Positions 1 through 11,694 of a DNA stretch of 64,000 bases are shown here, in pieces. The notes under the pieces were generated by a model. It had not been told where the DNA came from and made no database searches. It saw only the letters and a list, made by a program, of their open reading frames with translations. The position numbers and the translations under genes were made by a program. Source of the stretch: Copromyces sp. CBS 386.78 (taxonomy: Eukaryota > Ascomycota > Sordariomycetes > Sordariales > Sordariaceae); contig MU839092.1 in NCBI GenBank assembly GCA_030685235.1, forward strand, positions 310,001 through 374,000. Direction: 5' to 3'. Numbering within the stretch: position 1 is the first letter of the stretch; each line of letters begins with the position of its first letter.

Positions 1-198
1 CTGGATAAGATGGAGAGATACACTCGGACGGTCGTCTTACAGATCTTGGCGTACTTGGTTAAGAAGGCACAGATTGTAGTCAAGCTTCTGTTGGTTACCG
101 ATTTTGACCACTGGGGCGCTCAAAAGGAAGGCAACGAGTTGGGAAAGGGCGGAAAAAGAAGCATGTTTCTTTTCCACTGGGTGGAGAAGAACTGCTAA
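1..198 (+). CDS. 3' end of a possible hypothetical gene (partial)
   Basis: One plus frame is open from the first base to a TAA at 196-198. The visible tail has a hydrophobic stretch around LAYLVKKAQIVVKLLLVTD, then a basic glycine/lysine-rich end. That stretch loosely resembles LLRLVEKTDVKVKIVVVA in the degenerate gene at 1381-2373, so the two may be tandem relatives. The resemblance is short and was judged by eye. I do not recognise the family, and the frame may be fortuitous. Confidence 0.25.
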   Translation: MDKMERYTRTVVLQILAYLVKKAQIVVKLLLVTDFDHWGAQKEGNELGKGGKRSMFLFHWVEKNC

Positions 199-851
199 TA
201 TCCAGACGAGGATGAAGAACGCATCAAAACATAGATGAACTGAGTTCGTTTAGGGCATCATCAAGGCAAAGAGAATGGAGATCGTGTGGAAGGGAATGGC
301 GTGGAGCAGACATTGAAGGAAATCATGCATGTTTGGGCGACGATTCGAGTCAGTGTGTGCCATTTAACAAGTTTTTCACTACGACTGTGCATTTCCATAC
401 CCAAGAGATTACAATTTCGAAGGATCGGACACGTCTGGTTCAGAAGGCCTGTCAGAGAAAAAGAAGCTGGACAATATTGGTGGGATTTGCCAAATATTTT
501 CCCAGCTCTTCGCGGTAGCCCGGCAGCGCCAGACATTTCGGTTGGCTTGCTTAGGCCGACTCGGCAACAAAGGGCAACGGAGAGGGTTATTGTTCAATAT
601 CTGACGGTCCAACAACCAACATCTTCCACCACAAACCAACGAAATACATCCTTGCAAACTGTCGGCGGTAAGAGGTCCCAACATCCGACCGTTCACGGAT
701 TCAGAGGACACTGCGGGATTAGAGGTAGGCTAACGAGTATATGTTACCCTCGACATTGTTAAACAAGGCCATCGGATCCCTACTCTAGAAGTACTGTCTT
801 TTGTAAACGTCTTCTCCCCCTATTCTTTTTATATACACTACTATCATCAGC
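199..851. other. intergenic, no supported gene
   Basis: Overlapping open frames on both strands here have no recognisable motif. The pyrimidine-rich stretch at about 815-850, directly before an ATG at 852, looks like a Neurospora-type 5' leader. I see nothing else. Confidence 0.4.
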
Positions 852-1082
852 ATGTCATCTCCCGGCTCGCCTTCTCGTTTAGAAGCCGCTGACCCCCCGC
901 CTTCTCCTTCAGAGTCCGTCGATCCCTCTCTCCATGATCCGCGTCTCATCAACCTCAAGAGAGAGCTCTCGTGCGAATTGTCTTGTTGTAACAAGTATGA
1001 TAAAAACAGCCAATTTTCCATGACCAGGGAATCAAGGGGTACGACCAACCAGCCGAACAATATCACCAACATCAAAGAATAA
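852..1082 (+). CDS. possible small hypothetical protein or first exon
   Basis: This 76-codon frame starts at an ATG with a good fungal context (CATCAGC before ATG) after a pyrimidine-rich leader. The N-terminus is Ser/Pro-rich and acidic, and two Cys residues follow near residue 45. A GTAACA donor-like site lies near 987, so this could be exon 1 of a longer gene. I could not find a convincing following exon, and the frame may not be translated. No family is recognised. Confidence 0.25.
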   Translation: MSSPGSPSRLEAADPPPSPSESVDPSLHDPRLINLKRELSCELSCCNKYDKNSQFSMTRESRGTTNQPNNITNIKE

Positions 1083-1380
1083 CACACCCGCCGATTTCAG
1101 CCATTATTTCTGTAAAATTCTACACTTTTTCATGCCATGTTGGGTCGCAAAGAAGAAAAGGCCAACCACCCGAGCACCAACACCACCCCCAACATCAAGG
1201 GACTCACAGACAGGTGGATAAAAGAATACACAAGATGCTCGACTCCTGCCCACAAGCCTTCTCTACTTGCTTTCGAGCATCACTACATACCTCAATCTCA
1301 GTCACGCTCCAGGCCTTTTCTGTTTCTTCAATTGGACGCCATATTTTAGACCTATCCATTTTCCACACTATCACACGATG

Positions 1381-2373
1381 AACAACATCGAAGCCGGCGA
1401 CGGAGATAAGCAAGACCAATTGTTGGAGTTTTGGATCGTTAATCTATGTAAACCAAAGCGCCTTCTAGCCGCCTCTTGCTACAGCTTTAGGAGTGACTAC
1501 GATTTTAAGACCGCCATCGACAGATACAAGAGCTACAACGAGCTGCCGATTCATCTAGATCCGACATGTGCGAAGTCACAGAATTTTGTCAACCGATACA
1601 AGCTTGACGAAGAAAACAAGCTTTGCAAGGACTGGCGCGACCTCGATCGTTCCGCTATGTTTGTCGCCGCAAGAAAAGGATGTGATGCTCCTGATCATGA
1701 GCAGACCTGCACTGGCCCAAGTCCACGCGCGGAGTCCACGCGTCTCGTTGATGATGTTGAAAAATACATCGACACTGAGGTCTGTCGTGCAGCATCCTCT
1801 CGCTTGGTCAACACAATTTCAGTATCGAATGATTTCGCCCGCATAAACTCGGTGATATCTCCCCTCGAGAAATTCAAGAACATCATTATGGAGCTCCTTG
1901 ATAAACACTTCAACCCCCCCAGACAAGGATTCGCGAGATGAGGAGCAGCTGCAACATAATTTCGACGAGGTCTGCAAGCTGCTCGAAGGGGTGAACCCCA
2001 ATGAATCTGCGGGTGAAATGATGCCCGGCAGTCTGAGCACCTGGGAAGCAGTTGAAAAGCCAATGATAGGCGTTGTGAACTTGGTCGGTCAAGGGAAACG
2101 GCATGTATCAGCATTGACCATTCTCACAAAGGCGTGAAGAATGCGGATCATGCAGCTTGGTTCAACGCTCTGTTGAGACTGGTGGAAAAGACGGATGTCA
2201 AGGTGAAGATTGTTGTGGTTGCGTGTGAAAGAGAGCCATTGGTCGGCTGGGGCGATCAGCTCGAGGCCATGGAAGAGGAGTACGAGATAGAATTGAAGAG
2301 TACTGGTGAAGGAGAGGCTATTGATAATTTCCTGTTCGTTTCAAAGAAGGTTGTGCATAAGGTTGATGGTTGA
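1381..2373 (+). pseudogene. degenerate hypothetical gene with two frame changes
   Basis: The reading starts at ATG 1381 after a typical leader and stays open to 1941. It then continues convincingly in the next frame from about 1898, changing frame near a run of seven Cs at 1914-1920. It returns to the first frame between about 2056 and 2110 and ends at TGA 2371-2373. Neither junction looks like a GT-AG intron. The restored product would be about 330 residues. Its C-terminal part (around LLRLVEKTDVKVKIVVVACE) has the beta-strand-like pattern seen after Walker B in fungal STAND/NACHT-type proteins, but no P-loop is visible, so I assign no function. Sequencing errors at the C run are an alternative to decay. 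Confidence 0.5.
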
Positions 2374-2537
2374 GGAAGGCGAGGAGGCTCTTGGGGATGA
2401 AGATATGGAGTTTTTGGTTGAACGGCGGATAGAGGTAACTTTTGGGTTAGAGAACTTGCGACTATTATAGCTCGAATAGAACCCACATTTTGAGCGCTTG
2501 TGGGCAGGAAAGAAAAGAAAGAGGGAGTTCCTCACAT

Positions 2538-3605
2538 TCAGTCCTCATCTCCTACCTCCCCCTCTGCCCCTCTAGCATCATCCCCATCATCCCCCTCCCC
2601 ATCCACCCAAACCACCACATTCTGCAACCCCTCCGCCCTCTCCTTAAAGAACCTCCTCACCTCACCCACACTATACCTCAGGCTAAAATGCATCACCACA
2701 AACGTCGTCGCGGGATACCTCCTAACCACCTTCTCCAAATCCCCCCAAAGCGTATGCTTCGTCTTGTCCGCCTGCGCCCTATGCTCCTCATATAAAAAGC
2801 TGCACTCGGTAATGACCACCGGCAGCTTGTCGTCTTCCAACCACCCCCTCATCGGCTCCTCCTCCAGCGTTCTTGTCGTAGTATCCCCCAAGAACGCAAA
2901 TATGGGCGTCGTAACGGGAGCCGTCAGTTCCTGCCCGCTAGCCTTAATAGCTTTCAGCTCCTTAGGCGGTAATGTCGCGAACACCGGTCGCAGTTTATGC
3001 GTCGTCTGCTGGAACAAGTACCCCAGGCAAGGAACGGTGTGATCACACTGGAATGCCACAGCGCTGATATTCTTTGTCCTGCGCAGCGGGACGACATCCC
3101 CCGCTTCCAAGCCGTACGTCACATGCGTCGGCCTGATCACTTCTTTAACCACCTCCCCCGTTTCCGGATCCTTTTCCACCAACGGGACTTCCTTCCCCGG
3201 CCTCGGCGCTATCAGTCCACCCAGATTCAACATCGTATTAGCCCGAAGATAATCCTGCAACACCTGTTTCATCCCGACGGGGCAGTGAAAGTCGGGAGGA
3301 TCCTCCCGCTTGATGTATACCGGGGATAACAAAGCGTGGTCGTTGTGGCCGTGCGTGATGAAGATGTGTTTCGGGCGAGAGTTGTTGACGACTAAGCCGG
3401 CATCTAACAAAAGGTTGAGTTGGGGAATGACGAAGGAGGTGTGCCAGGCTGCGCGCGATTTGCCGGTGAGGACGTAGTGCGAGAAGGGCTTGGGGAGGGC
3501 CCATTCGAGGATGTCGGAGCGGGGGGGTTGGGGGAGGGGGGTGGCGAAGGTTAGGGTTTTGTTTGGTTGGGACCCGGATGCTGGCTGGGGTTGCTGTGTT
3601 GCCAT
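2538..3605 (-). CDS. RNase Z-like metallo-beta-lactamase fold protein
   Basis: This uninterrupted frame encodes 355 residues. The metal-binding motif HGHNDH is at residues 85-90, preceded by the strand LLLDAG at 65-70. A GDT motif follows in AFLGDTTTR, and a distal HFSLRY starts at about residue 306. That is the arrangement of the ribonuclease Z (tRNA 3'-processing endonuclease) branch of the superfamily, where HFSxRY supplies a metal-binding His. The length fits the short-form enzymes; the classical fungal long form (Trz1) is over twice as long. The last 30 residues are Asp/Glu/Gly-rich. The start at 3605 gives a Gln/Pro-rich leader without an obvious mitochondrial presequence. Activity on tRNA is inferred from the family; another phosphodiesterase substrate is possible. 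It lies head to tail with edc3, with a 1.2 kb gap. Confidence 0.85.
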   Translation of the reverse strand: MATQQPQPASGSQPNKTLTFATPLPQPPRSDILEWALPKPFSHYVLTGKSRAAWHTSFVIPQLNLLLDAGLVVNNSRPKHIFITHGHNDHALLSPVYIKREDPPDFHCPVGMKQVLQDYLRANTMLNLGGLIAPRPGKEVPLVEKDPETGEVVKEVIRPTHVTYGLEAGDVVPLRRTKNISAVAFQCDHTVPCLGYLFQQTTHKLRPVFATLPPKELKAIKASGQELTAPVTTPIFAFLGDTTTRTLEEEPMRGWLEDDKLPVVITECSFLYEEHRAQADKTKHTLWGDLEKVVRRYPATTFVVMHFSLRYSVGEVRRFFKERAEGLQNVVVWVDGEGDDGDDARGAEGEVGDED

Positions 3606-4835
3606 GATGATATGCCTGACTGGTGTTGTCGAGGATGTTGTCGTTGTGAGGTGATGGTAAGATGGTGAATGTAAACAATGACCGAGCGAGTGATAAGGGG
3701 TAAAAGTCTTGGCAAGTGGTGTTTGGGCTTGCAGGCGTTGGGTTTTCCCGATTTGGGTCGCTGGAAGGAGCTGTCAGTTGTCGACGAGATTAATGTTCAA
3801 AGGGGGGAAAACTTGCCTAATTTTAATTGCGATATAAAGTTTAGCCGGTAAGGCGCGACTCGGGTGGTTCTTGGGACTATAGCGCGGAGTGTTCTGCTGA
3901 GGTTGTTGTGGCAGTTTGAGGTTGAAGAGACAAAAGTGTGAAATCATCCAACGCTGAATGGCGAGCCCCACAATTCAATGCAATGCCAAGGAATGATGGA
4001 TACAGATGACAACACAAACTGGGCCTTCAAACACTCATATTTAAAACATAATCAAAAACATGTTCCTTCGTATTGCCTACCAACTCTTTCCAGACTATGC
4101 AAAATAAAAGTCAGCGATCAGTACTGACCGCCGTGTGCCCCTCGGCGAGCAACATCGGCCGGCCGTGACGCAGACTTTACTAGTTCTAGCCTCCTTGGTC
4201 AGGCCGGTAGCCCATGCCAGCACAGTGACCAGACACTCAGCCTCAACACTTCTCATCAAGTTTTGATATACGATTGGAAGAGACTACCGGATTGATTGAT
4301 GAGGCGTTACAAAGATCTTACCTGCATTTCTCCCTTTCAAGAAGACCGAGGAAATCATGTGTGTGGGTTCCTAGGGTTAGAGTTAAGTATGGAAGCAAAA
4401 GGCCGACGAAAGTCGATGTCAAAAAATAAAAGAGCAAGATCGCTTCATGGAGCACAAACATGCAATTTGTCAACCTTTTTGCGTGATCTGGATCTTGTAA
4501 TGAACTCCATGTTCAGTAAATATGTTTTCAAAGCATTCGAATAAAAAAGACACCAACGCCAAAAATATGAACCGCTTCCGAGTAAAATGCATAAGCCGCC
4601 CATGTTTCGCTTTCAAAAAAAACCCAACCGAAAGATGTAATGCATGTATGACTCCCTTTTCTTCTCCATCCCAGGTCGTTTTCCTTTTCCCCTTTTGCTT
4701 CCAGTCGCCTCCTCGACGTTATGCGAACCGAAAGAATCCCTGAGCTTTGAAGCGCTTATCTTCAGATGGATACCACCTCAGGGACACGGCGTAGGAATCA
4801 GACAAACTCCTCCTTTTGGGGTATGAGTGAGATGC
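3606..4835. other. intergenic spacer (RNase Z-like promoter, edc3 3' region)
   Basis: Both flanking genes are on the minus strand, so this stretch should hold the promoter and leader of the RNase Z-like gene and the 3' UTR of edc3. Short open frames (for example 4296-4544) have no recognisable content. I see no RNA gene or repeat. Confidence 0.5.
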
Positions 4836-7315
4836 CTAGACCAACTCCTCTTCTTGCTCCTCCACTAGTCCGCGATACTTCATCTCCACCACCCAGCGAT
4901 CCTCAAAGTCGATGCCCCTACGCATCTTCGTCCCCGCCTTCTTCCACATGGCCGGTCCCAGACCCAGATCGACCAGGTAGAGTTTCCACTCCAGCACGGC
5001 GTCGTCCGGCAACGAGGTATCCCCGCCAGCCAGCACCGTATCCCCATCATCGTTCTCCGCCGCCATCAGCGCCTCGAGCAGTCCACGCTTGGGCGCGCCA
5101 ACGGCCACAACGTAGCGCGGCTTAACATACAACTTGTTGCCGTCAATAACGCTAACCTTGCCTGTCGATGGGTCGATGCCTGTGGGAATGTCGACTGCAA
5201 GGGCAAACGCCTCATTACGGTTGGCCCACTCGATCAGCTCATAGACCGTCGCCTGGTCACCGTTTCTCAGTTCTTCGAAAGAAATCGCCAGGCCCAGCAA
5301 CGCGTCAATAATGAGCATAATAGGCGCGGGGTTAGCGAGGCTGCTCAGCGACGAGCGAGGTGTGTCGATAGTAAGCATAGGAATACTAATCTTGCGGAGG
5401 TGCTCGAAGAAGTCGCTCTTGGAGAAGATGCGCCCGCCCATGTTTTTGTAGAGGCGAACTTGCTGGCGCATGTCTTCAAGGAGATCGCGCTCACCACGCT
5501 CAAGGCCAACCACGCACACGATGACGTTAATATTCTTGTTACGAAGATGCCGGGCGGCGGCGACGGCGCGAATGCCGGATTTGTTATTGCCGGCTAGGAC
5601 AACAACCGTCGGAGGTGGCGCGTTACCGGACGTAGGATCGACGATGCTCGAATGGCGCACCTTGATAGCCGGGTCCGAGAGTGCTGTGAGTGTCACCTCT
5701 GCAATGCCACGTCCGGCATTCTCGGTCATCATCTCCTCTGTTAGACCAATCTCGTTGTGTGCAATATTCTCTAGATTGAGCATTTGCAGAGCCGAGACGG
5801 GCTCGATCTTGCGATTCGACGGAAGCACGTAGAGACCCTGCGGACTTGCCGCAACCGTTGACGCCGGTTGCTTCTTTTTGTCAATGACAGCTGCCCTCGC
5901 CGAGAGCCGACTACTTGGCCGACTGCCTTTCGCTGATAGGGTGCGGTAGTGGCTTACACCAGATGAATTGACTCTGCTCAAAGGGTGCGCAGCCGGGACG
6001 CCGCTCGCCTTGCGGGAATTCGACCTCCGGCTGGAAGCCGCTTTGCTTTCGCCCCGGCGTGACCCTTGCCTGCTCGCTTGGTCTCTCCCACTCAATCGAT
6101 CGGCTCCGTTGATCACTCCGTCATCTGCTTCACTATTCCAAAAGTCGTTGGAGGTCTCCTTGACGATCGGTTTTGGCTTCAGTGTCGAGGTGGAGGATGG
6201 CATGTCGAGGACGTTTTCCGAATGGTGCAAGTTCTTACCCCCAGCGGTACCCGGCTTGTGCTTGGGTAAACGGTTGTGCGATACCAGGCGGTCAGCCTCG
6301 TCAACTAGATCGTCTTTGCGCATTTGTTCAAACAAATCTTGCTTGTTGAACTTGGCAAGGCCAGATTCGAAGTCGAAGTCGCCTGCTTCTTGCACATCAG
6401 TAACATCTTCCGAAGCCCAACCGTTGTCATTCGCTCCTCGCATCCTCTTCAAGGAATTGAAGGGCTGGAAGGAGGAGGTACTCTGCAAAATAGGCGTCTG
6501 CCTCCAGCCTTTGCCCTTTGCAGTTACGCGAGGGACCTGAGGAGATGCCTCTGAATCTTCTTGTAGCCCATTTCTCGAGTTGTTCCCAGCCCTGCGTGAC
6601 CGTCTGTTCTTCTTCTTCTGAGCAGCTGCGGATCCTTGTTGCGAGCCGGCGTCGGGTGCAAGATCTTCGTCGGCAGACTCCTGGGTACTGGTTTGAGCGT
6701 CAAGCTCCAGGCGTCTCAGCCTATCTACCACGGGGAGAGTCGGAGTGGCAGTGTCAGAGGGGATGGGTACGACATTATTCGACGACGGGATAACAGCCGG
6801 GGTCGGGTCTCTCTTCTCACTCGTATTAGGTTGGTGACGGGAGGTATCCGAAGTATTACCTGACAGAGAGCCAGGGCGCTTCCCCATAGACAGAATAGCG
6901 GGATCCACAAAGGCTGCTGGCTTGGTCGGCGGCGGCGGTTGAACAACAGGCGGGGCGACCTGCGGAATGGAATGGGGGACGGCGTGAGGAGGGGGCACCG
7001 GAGGAGGCACGACGGTTTGGGGAGAAGGGTCTTCGCGCAAATAGACAATGTCGACGATGTTCGAAGAAAGAATGGTGACTCTCGGCTCCCACAGTCTCAT
7101 GTCGAGATTCCAGACTGAGAAAAGAGATTCATGTTAGCAAGGCGAGCTTCGAAAGACAGGAGGAAGTGGAAGAGAAAGAGAAAGGGCATGGACATACCAT
7201 TGGTCAGGGTCAACCCGTGCCCAGCCTGTACTTCGCTCACGGTGCCCCTCAGTCTCGCCGGCGGGTTACGCATCGTAACCAGCATTGGAAGACCGATGAA
7301 CGAATCCTCCGCCAT
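4836..7315 (-). CDS. edc3: enhancer of mRNA decapping 3 (Edc3)
   Basis: Edc3 is a cytoplasmic P-body scaffold that binds Dcp2 and the helicase Dhh1 and stimulates mRNA decapping. The model has two exons, 7315-7198 and 7114-4836. The 83-bp intron (7115-7197) has a GTATGT donor, a GCTAAC branch site and a TCTCAG acceptor. Splicing joins LTLTN to VWNLDMRLW and gives 798 residues. Domains in order are an N-terminal LSm domain (about 1-70), a long polar linker, an FDF motif (DFDFE at about residue 285), a Ser/Arg-rich linker, and a C-terminal YjeF_N Rossmann domain (about 480-780) with the GNNKSG loop near residue 548. I chose the start at 7315 (MAEDSFIGLP) because the LSm fold begins directly after it; an in-frame ATG exists upstream at 7384. 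All three hallmark domains are present and in order. Confidence 0.93.
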
Positions 7316-8354
7316 GGCTGCAAACTGTCCGGGGATGACGATGTAGACAAAGAGACGGGGCCGGATAGCTACTGTAGAGAGCAAGAGGCGGGATAGATTG
7401 ATGTGCAGTAGTAGTAGATAGATCGACCGTGGACAACAACGGAAACGAGCACGGCCGGCCAGTTATCGAGGCACGCTGTCGGTAAATTGGGAAAGGTGTG
7501 CGATCTCTCGTCGGATCCGACCTTTGCTGTCTGGCCTAGGCTCTGACTGCGATGCGACAGCCGACAACGGTGGATGCGGTGCGGTGTGGGGTGCAGCACC
7601 TGGATGCCTTTTGGACACTTAAGATGGCGAAGGGACGGGCGACGGGGCTGGATCGATGTCGGGGCAGTGTTTGCGGTTCGGGGAGGGAAGGAGACGAGTC
7701 GTGAAGTCGGATGATGGGATCGTGCCAGAGACTGGGAAGGAGCCGGTCCGTCGCCCGGCGATTTTGGTGCCAAGTGAAGGTCGCGTCCTGGCTTCCCCCT
7801 TCCACTTTTTGCTTATCGATAACAGCCGGTCTTGGTGGTGAGCTGCACAGGTGCGATAAATCTTGGCAACCGCCATCGGTGTACCGGTACACGCGTCTGG
7901 TACGTGAATTACAGTGTGAATTGCCGTCTCTGCTGGACATGCACGTGAATAAGTATTGACTAGGAGAAGTCGTGCAACTTTACCTATTAGGGTACCGTAC
8001 GTCGCACAATACAGCACTGTAACTTACCAACCCACGAAGTGCCCGCAGTACTTGGCTGTAACTGCCAAATGAACGTAATGCAGCGATCTACCGCGAACCT
8101 TCTCGGCGTCGAGTCACTTCCCCGTCAACGTTCTGTCCAACTGAGCAAAGTTGAGAGTGGTGTAGGGGACGGGGCCAGATGCGAGTGGGCGGCTGAATGA
8201 AAGGGGAAAACACATCTGTGTTTCACGACGTCTGACCAACCTCAACGAACCATTCACAAAGCCCCTGACCCTTAACAAAGCATGACCTCCAAAGTTGTAT
8301 ACCAACACATTGTTTGTAAAGGAGCAAGGGAGGCCGGTCGTTTGCAGCTGACCT
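7316..8354. other. intergenic spacer upstream of edc3
   Basis: This is expected to contain the edc3 promoter and leader. Several overlapping frames on both strands (7369-8017) have no family resemblance and look like chance frames in GC-balanced DNA. No repeat or RNA gene is seen. Confidence 0.4.
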
Positions 8355-8639
8355 TCAGCCTTGTGGTTGCTTTGGGTAATCGGTTATGTTTGCGAAATGT
8401 AGAAAGGAGTTGTTGTTGTGTTTAGGAACAATAATGCCACGCGGGCCTAGATCTGCAGGTATCTCTGCATGTGCCTGGACGTCTTTCTTATAGTTTTTAC
8501 AATTGTGGATAACCGAGAGGAGATATGCCTCGTCAATGAACCCGATATCTGCCAGCTTACTATCCGTTGCTGACTGCATGCTCCTCTGTTTGAGACCGTC
8601 TAGGTCCATAGGGTATGAGTTGTTGTCCCCAGCTCCCAA
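8355..8639 (-). CDS. small hypothetical protein (94 aa)
   Basis: This frame has a balanced, protein-like composition, including DIGFIDEAYLLSVIHN and KHNNNSFLHFANITDYPK, and no low-complexity stretch. I recognise no family. Just upstream on the same strand, a short ATG frame near 8686 (MEMFMEKGGP) is followed by GTGAGC, so an additional first exon is possible. It lies about 200 bp beyond the stop of the pif1 gene on the same strand and could instead be part of that gene's 3' region. Confidence 0.33.
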   Translation of the reverse strand: MGAGDNNSYPMDLDGLKQRSMQSATDSKLADIGFIDEAYLLSVIHNCKNYKKDVQAHAEIPADLGPRGIIVPKHNNNSFLHFANITDYPKQPQG

Positions 8640-8835
8640 AGTACCAGCTCACCTGGGGCCGCCTTTTTCCATAAACATCTCCATCTAACCGATACAATAA
8701 ATCAAAGCCAACCCCTCGGCTCAACGACCTTGACGCCGCCCAAGATAACAGTCAAGTCAACCATAACACCGTCTGATGCTGCCATGATGATGTTCCTTCC
8801 TTTCTTTTATGAACCTCCCTCGCTAATGTCGACTC

Positions 8836-11380
8836 TCAACCGTATCCTGCCATCCTCTCCTCCTCGTCCTCAATGTCAATTATCTCTCTTCTTTGCTGGT
8901 GCTTCGCAATCGTCTGGGCGACAGACGGAGTCTTGTACGCGAACTTGGTGATGGGCTGGTCCACCTTTGTTTTTTTCTTCACTGCCGACTCGGCGCTATA
9001 AAGCTTGTTGTAGAAGCTGACGACCCGTGGGTGCGCCATGACCTTGTCCTTTTGGAACCGGAGCACCTGCAGACCCTGCTGCGTGGTGGCTCTACTGAGC
9101 GCGACGTATGCCTGTCCCTTTTCAAAGACCCTCCCAAGATCGACCTTGACGCGTTCAAGCGTTTGACCCTGCGCTTTATGGATCGACAGAGCCCATGCAA
9201 GAATCAGAGGAAGCTGCTTTCGAGAAGCCTGGACCTCGCCAGTAGGAAGTTCCACCTTCCAATCCTCCGGCTGACATAAAATGTCTCTCCTGGTCCCATC
9301 GACGGCGTGGAATCGCACCAGCGGGTACTCTGTGTTGTCGCCTTTTTCGATAGCGGCATTGGAAAGGGCGCTAGTGAAGGCCTTGATTCTTCTCTTCTTG
9401 TCGATATCTTCTTCGTCGTCAAAGTCACTGTTCGCTTTCAGCTCAAACGTTGCTTCGTTCATGAAACCGACGACAGTTCCAAGAGAGCCGTTCACGAGCG
9501 TCTCGTCCATGTTCTTGATGAGCATGACCTGGGCATCCTTCTTTAATTCTATTACGGGAGGAGCCATCATGTTGGCAAGAAGCTTCTCACGGACCGCCGG
9601 TTCGCCAGTGTCGTACGCTTCGTACCGGTAGACTTTGCCCTTCAAAGCAGCGAGTCGTTGCCTGTTCGAGTTCTCGACTTCATTTCTCGTCGGGAACAGT
9701 TCTGTTACTTCTAGCCCGTCATTAAAGGATAAAGGTCTGCTAAGTTGTTGGAAGTTCTTGACAGTCTTGTCACTGATTCTTCCCAACCGCATCTCGTTGA
9801 GCATCTCTGCGAATTCTGTAACATATTAGTCGTACGCTTTACTTCATATCTCTGGGTAAGACCACTTACCAGGATCCCTCTGACGGAACACTTCAGTCAA
9901 CCCAATGGTATGGTCAATGGACATGTTCCACGTTGTTGCATCAAAGGCAAACTTGACATCCCTCTGCTTGTTCAGATCTTTATCTGGCACAGGAGGCAGC
10001 TGAAAGAAATCACCAGTGATAACCAGTTGAATACCACCCCAAGGCCTGCCGTTGTTTCGGATAGTTCTGCCGATCTGGGACAGCTTATCGAAAAGGTCGC
10101 CATCAACCATGGAAATTTCGTCGATGATGAGAACCTTGGTCTTGAGCCATCGGTTTTTGGCCTTCGGGTTGCGCCTGATTTTCTTGACGAGCGTTTGGAC
10201 ATCCTCCTTGCCGAGACCGATACCAGCAAAGCTATGCAATGTCATGCCGCCGATATTACACGCCGCAAGGCCGGTCGAAGCCGTAACCGCGACTCTTTCC
10301 GGCTCCCGGGCAAACTTCTTTTTGAGTTCTGAGATGATCGCTCTCATCAGCACCGACTTTCCTGTACCGGCCGGACCCGTGAAGAAGACACTTTGACCTT
10401 TTTCCACCACCAAGCTCTTTACGTGAAGTTGTTCGCCGCTCAGTGTGATGGCTGACGCCTTGCTAAGGTGGGACGAAACGACCTTCTTGATCTCGTCCAT
10501 GGGTATTTCCGTTTTGGGAGCGACCGAAGAAGACTTTTGCCTGTCTTTAAGCTGCTTTTTCTGCTCCTTGACCGCGCTTGCCGTAGTGTTCCATAGCATG
10601 GACCCCTTGGGCTTCGATTCCAGCGTGGGAGCATACCCGCTCTTCTCCTGTAAGTATTTTTCGGCATGTGCATAGTCCTCCTCCCACTCCCGAGGTAGCT
10701 CGCGCTTCGGCTTCTTCACAGCGGCGGGCGGTTCAAAGTCGACGTCATGGTCTTGTAGGCGGTCGCGTTTCGTGTTGGTATTCGGAAGGGGGTTGAACTC
10801 GCGCTTCGGGGGTTGGAGATGCGATGGCGAAGACTCCGACCAAGAAAGAACGCTGGTATGGGTACCTGGCGGGGGCTCGCGGAGCCGAGCTTCTTTTGCT
10901 TCCTCCTCTTGTTGCCTTCGCAATTCCCGATGCTGTTCCAAGTTCATCCGCTGAGGTGGGAGGTCGGGCAAGGCGGATGGGGCTTCGAAATCCAAGTCAA
11001 GGTTTTCGTCATCGCTGAAATCGTCATCCTCAATATATACCGAGGAAGTTAAATCGTGATGGGGTCGCTTTGTCGCTTGCATGGTAAGATCAATCACATC
11101 TGGGGTATCATTGAAGGAATCGGAAGCGTTGTAGAGCGACGCGAACGCTCTGCTACTGCCGCCGTAGTTGGGAGATGGTCGCGGAGCACTATTCGCGGGC
11201 CGAGTGGTCAACGGGTCATTGGTCGCTGAAGGTCTTGAATTGGCGGAAATGGCACCGCTCGAGGTACCACTGAACCCAGGTTTCTTGAACATGTCGGCGA
11301 CGGAGGTCCTAGACTGAGAGGCGGCTGAGGAGGCGCGTGCGGTACTGCTCGAAGGAAAGAGTTGGTGCTTCAGTGAAGCG

Positions 11381-11428
<48 letters not shown>

Positions 11429-11694
11429 GACGAAGCACTGGGCTTCGGCTTGTTGATGTTGTTGACCTCGGCGGCCTTTGCTTGGACTGCCCTGCCAAAC
11501 ATGATGTTGTCTTCGTCGTAGAGTGCTTCGAGTGGGAAAGCGGCGCACTTGGGGGCAGAGTTGTGTACATGGGCTCGCGGAGGTGCGCGGTGCACGAGGA
11601 CGGCTTGGAAGATTGACCAATTCGGCGAAAGGTTGTGGTTGATGGTGGCCCGGTGCAAGAGCAGGTGGTGACCGGCAAGCAGCCCAGTCTTCAT
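8836..11694 (-). CDS. pif1: Pif1-family 5'-3' DNA helicase
   Basis: Pif1 helicases act in mitochondrial DNA maintenance, telomerase removal and G-quadruplex unwinding. There are two exons, 11694-9870 and 9815-8836. The 54-bp intron (9816-9869) has a GTAAGT donor, a GACTAAT branch site and a TACAG acceptor; splicing joins FRQRDP to EFAEMLNEM. The product is 934 residues. Visible SF1B motifs are Walker A GPAGTGKS (about 440-447), IIDEIS (about 523-528), GDFFQLPPV (about 561-569) and motif VI AYVALSRATT in exon 2. The first 400 residues are low-complexity and include an Asn run. The longest start (11694) gives an Arg/His/Leu-rich, acid-poor leader that could be a mitochondrial presequence. A second ATG at 11502 (MFGRAVQAK) would give a form without it, as in dual-targeted Pif1 proteins. 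Which start is used is inference. Confidence 0.93.
11380..11424. repeat. GTT trinucleotide microsatellite in pif1
   Basis: About 15 copies of GTT on the plus strand encode a poly-Asn run of 14-15 residues near residue 90 of the Pif1 protein. It stays in frame whatever the copy number, so it is likely to vary in length between strains. Confidence 0.9.

Noticed and set aside
7369..8017. Several 130-codon minus frames upstream of edc3
   Set aside because: They overlap one another in different frames and show no conserved pattern. I treat them as leader or promoter DNA.
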